The position numbers and the translations under genes were made by a program. Of a stretch of DNA of 64,000 bases, positions 59,520-64,000 are shown piece after piece. The stretch is from contig CM055837.1 in NCBI GenBank assembly GCA_029582265.1, forward strand, positions 7,639,926 to 7,703,925. Reading direction: 5' to 3'. The notes beneath the pieces were generated by a model. That model did no database searches and was not told where the DNA came from. It saw only the letters and a program-made list of their open reading frames with translations. Position 1 is the first letter of the stretch. Each line of letters begins with the position of its first letter. The DNA is from Zoroaster sp. YZ-2022. Its lineage: Eukaryota > Echinodermata > Asteroidea > Forcipulatida > Zoroasteridae.

Positions 59520-59851
59520 GCAATTTTTTTTTTTTAAAGTGAATGGCCACTCCAATGTGGGGGCTACTAAGTCATTGAGTTGTTACAACGACTCCACACT
59601 GAAGAAACCAGCCCCTCGCACCGAAACAAGTTAATAACCAGCCTCTTCACGGTGCGAATAGGACTGGAAGGGGGTAACTAGTCCAGAACAAGGCAGTTGT
59701 TAAACTGCCACTGCCTCTGCCCACTATAAGCAATTATGGTTAAGTGTCTTGCTCGAGGACACAAGTGTCACGGCCGGGATTCGAACCTACATTCTGCTGC
59801 TAACACCAGAACTTGAATCCGGTAAGCTAGACCGCTCGGCCACGACACTCC
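59520..59851 (-). mobile_element. tRNA-derived SINE, copy 4
   Basis: The minus-strand head GAGTGTCGTGGCCGAGCGGT, B box GGTTCGAATCCCGGCC and GTGTCCTCGAGCAAGACACT match copies 1-3. The body beyond AACCATAATTGC differs (GGGCAGAGGCAGTGGCAGTT, GTTTCGGTGCGAGGGGCTGG), so this is a second subfamily or a chimera. Confidence 0.7.
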
Positions 59852-61200
59852 ACATTATGTTAATAAATCGACATTACACCAAATATACTTTCAGAACTGG
59901 TAAACCTCGTTTCCATTGCCAATCGTGTACAATGGTTAGATATGCTATAATGTACTACATTTTCCTCTGTTAAATTCTTTGATACAACATCTGATCCTTC
60001 TCATATTCATAAGCTATATCCAGCTGATGTATCTCTCAAAGTCAAATAATTATGTTAATAATGATTGTGGTCTTCAAATAGAGAGTCTATTTCATGATCA
60101 ATGTTTTATAGCTCACGGGATTAATGTCAACTATTCTATTCCATCACCATGAGTTCACCATGTAGGTACAACTACATGTTAAGTATGTATTATGTTTTAA
60201 GGTGCTGTAAACTGTGGAAAAGATAACATGTCACTAGTCACTTTATATTCACAGAAGTTATATTCAAATTCCCTATCACATTGGCTGCATAATAATAATA
60301 TAATAATGCTGCAGAATATTTGTTCTGTTTAACTTTCGGTTTTAACGGGAAGAAAATGTCAAAATGGGGTCATGTCTGTGTACGAAATTTCACATAACTC
60401 AAGGTCTGTAAGATGATACAAAGATTGTTAATTGATCTGTTGTGGTTCATGAGATATGCTTTTTTAAATATTAAACCTCTGTTTGATGTAATTCGATATC
60501 TAATGACGTCAACTTCATTGTGACATGTTTAGTTTCATGTAAACGTCAACGTATTTGTGAAGTTATAAGTCAGTCTGAACTTTGCAAATATGGTTTTCTC
60601 TTCATCAAAGTTTCACGACAAAACTCTCATCCATGGTTCCGAGTACAGTTCGGCGTGCGACTCGACTTAAGGCTATGCCTCGTGCTATGTGTGTGCAGAA
60701 ATATGTGTGTGCAGAAAAGGTCGTGTGCGCTATGATAGTGCTTTAGAATATTTTTTTTCACGTAAACTTCCGGTTTCGACCAGAAGAAGAGGTCAGATTG
60801 GGGTCATGTCTGTGAACGAAATGTGACATAATTCAAGATCTTTCATAATATATAATTAAAAATGCTGAACACATTAACTTCCAATTTAATCACGTGACTG
60901 AATTTATACTTCACACAAAAGTAATACATTGGATGTCTTTTATCATCGTACTAATTTTTTTGAAATTCTGTTCGATAATTTCTAAGATATGAAAACATTC
61001 ATTATGACATTAATTTAAAATATATTTACTTTCATATCAACGTAAAAGTATTTATGAAGTTATAAATCAGTGTAAACTTTGCAAATACGGTTTTCTCTTC
61101 AGAAAAGTTTCACGACAAAACTCGCATCCGTGGTGCCGCGTGCGACCTGACAAGAGGCAATACGGCTATACATGAACGTGCGTTTTTTCGGCCATCTTTT
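59852..61200. repeat. Dispersed repeat R2, tandem-like cluster
   Basis: Two overlapping R2 copies lie at about 60180-60540 and 60730-61090. Both carry AACTT(C/T)CGGTTT, GGGGTCATGTCTGTG(T/A)ACGAAA, ACATAATTCAAG-type and CATCATCGTACTAATT-type pieces. They also share GGTTTTCTCTTCA and TTTCACGACAAAACTC. The family also occurs at 26.5, 32.5 and 34.0 kb. No gene was recognised. Confidence 0.6.
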
Positions 61201-61209
61201 TTAAATTTA

Positions 61210-62620
61210 TTTATTTATTTTCAGACATGGAAAAACGAGATACACTGTATACGCTGAGACCAAATTTCCCATACAAAAAAGTATGGTGGCTAAGAGAGAC
61301 CTCACAAATCAGGAAAACGTTCATACCCTTATGTGAAAAAGTCGTTTAAAGCACAGCACGGCAGAATTCCAATCGATTCAGCAATGTTGGTGTTTGTGTA
61401 AATCCCTAACACCTAACAACTGACAACAAACAACTCGGCAAATCTTCAGTGCTTAGAAACATGATACATTTGCAGTCGGCAAACCCATAGTCTAGGTGTC
61501 AACCCCCGCTTGTACGGCCCGTTTTTTTTCATAGTAGAACAATTGCAAATTACATTTAAACGCCCCTCTACACTATTTGGTAATTTCAAAAACAAAATAT
61601 ATGATTACAACTTTACTAAAAATTTACTCGGTATAAAACTGATGAAATTATCAAAATTACCTTAATAACGTTCTGCTTTACTGCACGTTTAATGAGTGCC
61701 TCATTGTTTGGCAATAATTATGTGACCATTGTTATGCGTGGCCCTCTTTTCAGTTACCCTGGATCCGCCCATGGTGGAGGTAAACGTTTAATTGCTGCGC
61801 TTCAATTTGTCAAACAAGCAACAATACTCACCCTAATTATAGAGCCACCCGCAACAGAATCAAATGCAGCAGCACTGGACAATATCGTAACGATCAACAG
61901 TGCATGGAATCAGAGTGCTAGTTTTAACTCAGTGACTGAAAATAAGACCCCACATAATAAAGTCATAATTATTACCGTTGCTGCTGCATAAATGAGCCAG
62001 TCATTGTGTTCATCTTAAACTAGGACACCGATTCCATGCCCTGTTGAAAGTCTGCTCTGATCATGATATTGTCCCTTTAAATAACGCGTCCAACATATGA
62101 TTTAATTTTGCCCTACACCAACGTGTGTATAGCACGTATACTAGTGCAGACGCAAGAATTTCATCAACCTATAAGTATCTGACATATATTGAATTAAATT
62201 ATTTCACGGTGAACAAAATATTGGTTGGTAGCTATGGTAAAGCTGATGAAATTATCAAAATAACCTTAATAAAGTTCTGCACCTTGTAAAAATAATGAAA
62301 TAATAATTTCCTAAATTAATTTCTGTCTTGAAGACTGAAATTCCACATTGGAATCAGTCTAAATGCATTCTTACTTTTTCTCGTTAACAACACAGTGAAA
62401 TAAGCTAAAACTTTCACAGGTTGGTTTTAATATAAATATCTCGATTCTTATAAAGTATGGATGCATTTTACCAAAGGAACATGGCTTTAAATAAGAGGGA
62501 TTAGATACAGAGTAAATAGATGAAAACGGATTTAAGACTTATAGATCAATTTATTGTATACAAAATAATGGTCTGTGATGATCCAGTCAATGTTTTTGTG
62601 AAAGTTCTCACTTAATGAAG
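61210..62620. repeat. Segment paralogous to 13.6-15.8 and 19.2-19.65 kb, with MITE copy 2
   Basis: R1-like sequence (61210-61395) is followed by the same blocks as around the RTE insertion, in order, here without the LINE: GCAAATCTTCAGTGC, GGATCCGCCCATGGTGG, TTAATTTCTGTCTTG, GTATGGATGCATTT, GATTAGATACAGAGTAAATA and GGTCTGTGATGATCCAGTCA. The fold-back MITE related to 3432 is embedded at 61877-62074. No gene. Confidence 0.65.
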
Positions 62621-64000
62621 AACCAAAATTGAATTAAAGCGGCATCCATCAATATTTATTTCGGGGATATTTTTCCTTAAAAATATGCTTTTAACGATTT
62701 TTTAAAGAATGTGTCATTTCAAAGTAAAAAAGAGCAATGTTCCAATGAAAAATGAGTGAATTTTTGAATCCGTCGCTGTAGCAACCAATTTGCGCCGAAT
62801 AGGAAGCGGACCAAAGTGGCATGCGTCTCCCCTTTTATTACAAAGGATGGCACACAATGGTTATGTTGGCAAAATTGCTGCATGTAAGAGTATGCTTACT
62901 CTCTTTGATATACATTAAACAAGCAACATGTGGAAGTTCCAGCTTATTACATTATGTCGTTCACGATCACATACGCAGATAGCCAGAAATATTTTCCACG
63001 TGGGCCAAATTAAAACAAACTTATGCAGTGGGTAGTAGGTTATTGCATTTGTGTTTGCCTTTTTGATGGCAAGAGGCAATGATGGATCCTGTGGGAGCCA
63101 AAGCTGGGCATAATACCCCCCCCCCCCCACTTTTTAAATTGCCGTGATTGTCAATTTAACATAGGTTTGTGCCTCTTTTTTGGCACTGTGCCCCCCCCCC
63201 CCTTCTTAGCCATTTGCCACACTTATTTCTAAACCCTGGATCCGACACTGGCAACGTGGGGGGTTGATAGTCATCTGGACATTCAGGCTTAGCCACTGTT
63301 TCACTATACAATAAGTGAAAATGCATTCATAATTTTGTGTTCTAATGAGGAATTTATGAGCTCCATTTTCAATTATACTCCCTTAATTTTGAAGATTGAA
63401 TTTGACTACAATTGACTGATAGTACGCCTGGAGTGAGACAAATCTTTCACAGATTGTTCCTAGTTTAAATTGGTTTAAAGATGTATCGCCCGTGTTTCGA
63501 CCAATTTGACCGGGAAAAAAAATCAATTTACATGTTGAATTGCTATTTTTCTGGGGAAAAAAACCTTCAAGGATTAGTAACAGTAAATTAAAAAACTCAA
63601 ATTAATAATAGGCTGGACTCCGTATTGTATGTAACAGACCAAGGGTGTGGGCAGTCTTCTGATTGGCCAGTGCGGCTGTCAATCAGAATCAAGCGCTTTT
63701 GAAATATTGTTTTTATTTACAGCTTCCGGTATCCAAATTTCATAAAAATAAATAAAATCGTTTTACAACGATATTAACTTTAAAAATTCGTTCGCTTTAT
63801 AAATATTGTTTTGTGGGTCGCCAAACACAGGCGATATATATTTAAGTGAATCTAAAAATATAAAAAAATAATTGAAATAGAGAGTGGCATCCCAAAAACA
63901 CAACGAATGAGGATTTGTTAAAAAAGTAATAATTTAATGATTGTGTGATACAATATCTAAAATAGCAAATTATTAACATGGATCGTTATTTAAATAAACA
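62621..64000. other. No gene seen
   Basis: It contains a C-run region (63115-63203) and the block AAAGATGTATCGCCCGTGTT (63479), shared with 14673. Only short chance frames. Confidence 0.5.

Overview
The window is eukaryotic, AT-rich DNA from an animal. It has small exons with GT-AG introns, LINEs with reverse transcriptase, many DNA transposons, tRNA-derived SINEs and two 500-N scaffold gaps (19962-20461, 58659-59158). The secreted-protein architecture (HYR domains joined to discoidin/F5-8C, and a PAN/Apple-like domain) together with the repeat types suggests a marine invertebrate deuterostome, perhaps an echinoderm, hemichordate or lancelet. The species cannot be settled from the sequence alone.

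Host genes. (A) At 242-568 (minus) is a first exon coding a signal peptide and a Cys-rich PAN/Apple-like domain; the gene continues off the left edge. (B) At 6727-13217 (minus) is a secreted HYR-HYR-F5/8C protein. I assembled it from five secure exons plus two tentative 5' exons; the last exon (6727-6879) was found by phase and homology and completes the discoidin domain. (C) At 34752-37597 (plus) is a paralogous F5/8C unit in three exons with the same intron phases. It uses a GC-AG intron, and a roughly 15-copy 97-bp minisatellite sits in its last intron. A tentative 5' exon lies at 31625-31750. B and C diverge from each other and look like products of a local family of discoidin genes, probably extracellular adhesion or recognition proteins.

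Mobile DNA makes up most of the rest. A full-length RTE-like LINE (15801-19187) has an exact 10-bp target duplication. At 40.3-47.4 kb a THAP/DDE (ISL2EU-type) transposase gene is split by a 4.9-kb Merlin-like element (exact 8-bp duplication), which itself contains a 2.97-kb element with 16-bp inverted ends and an exact 5-bp duplication. A piggyBac element (53776-57076) is split by a 5'-truncated LINE. A hAT-like element (28843-30289, exact 8-bp duplication) splits a Cys-rich transposon-derived reading frame. There are also an 878-bp G/C-tipped element with a 9-bp duplication, a candidate solo LTR carrying heat-shock-type elements, several fold-back MITEs, a tRNA-derived SINE family and several minisatellites.

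Quality. 19.49-24.65 kb is full of odd homopolymer runs next to a gap and is probably unpolished sequence; nothing should be inferred from frames there. Splice sites, exon joins and element boundaries were read by eye; no alignment or database search was run.
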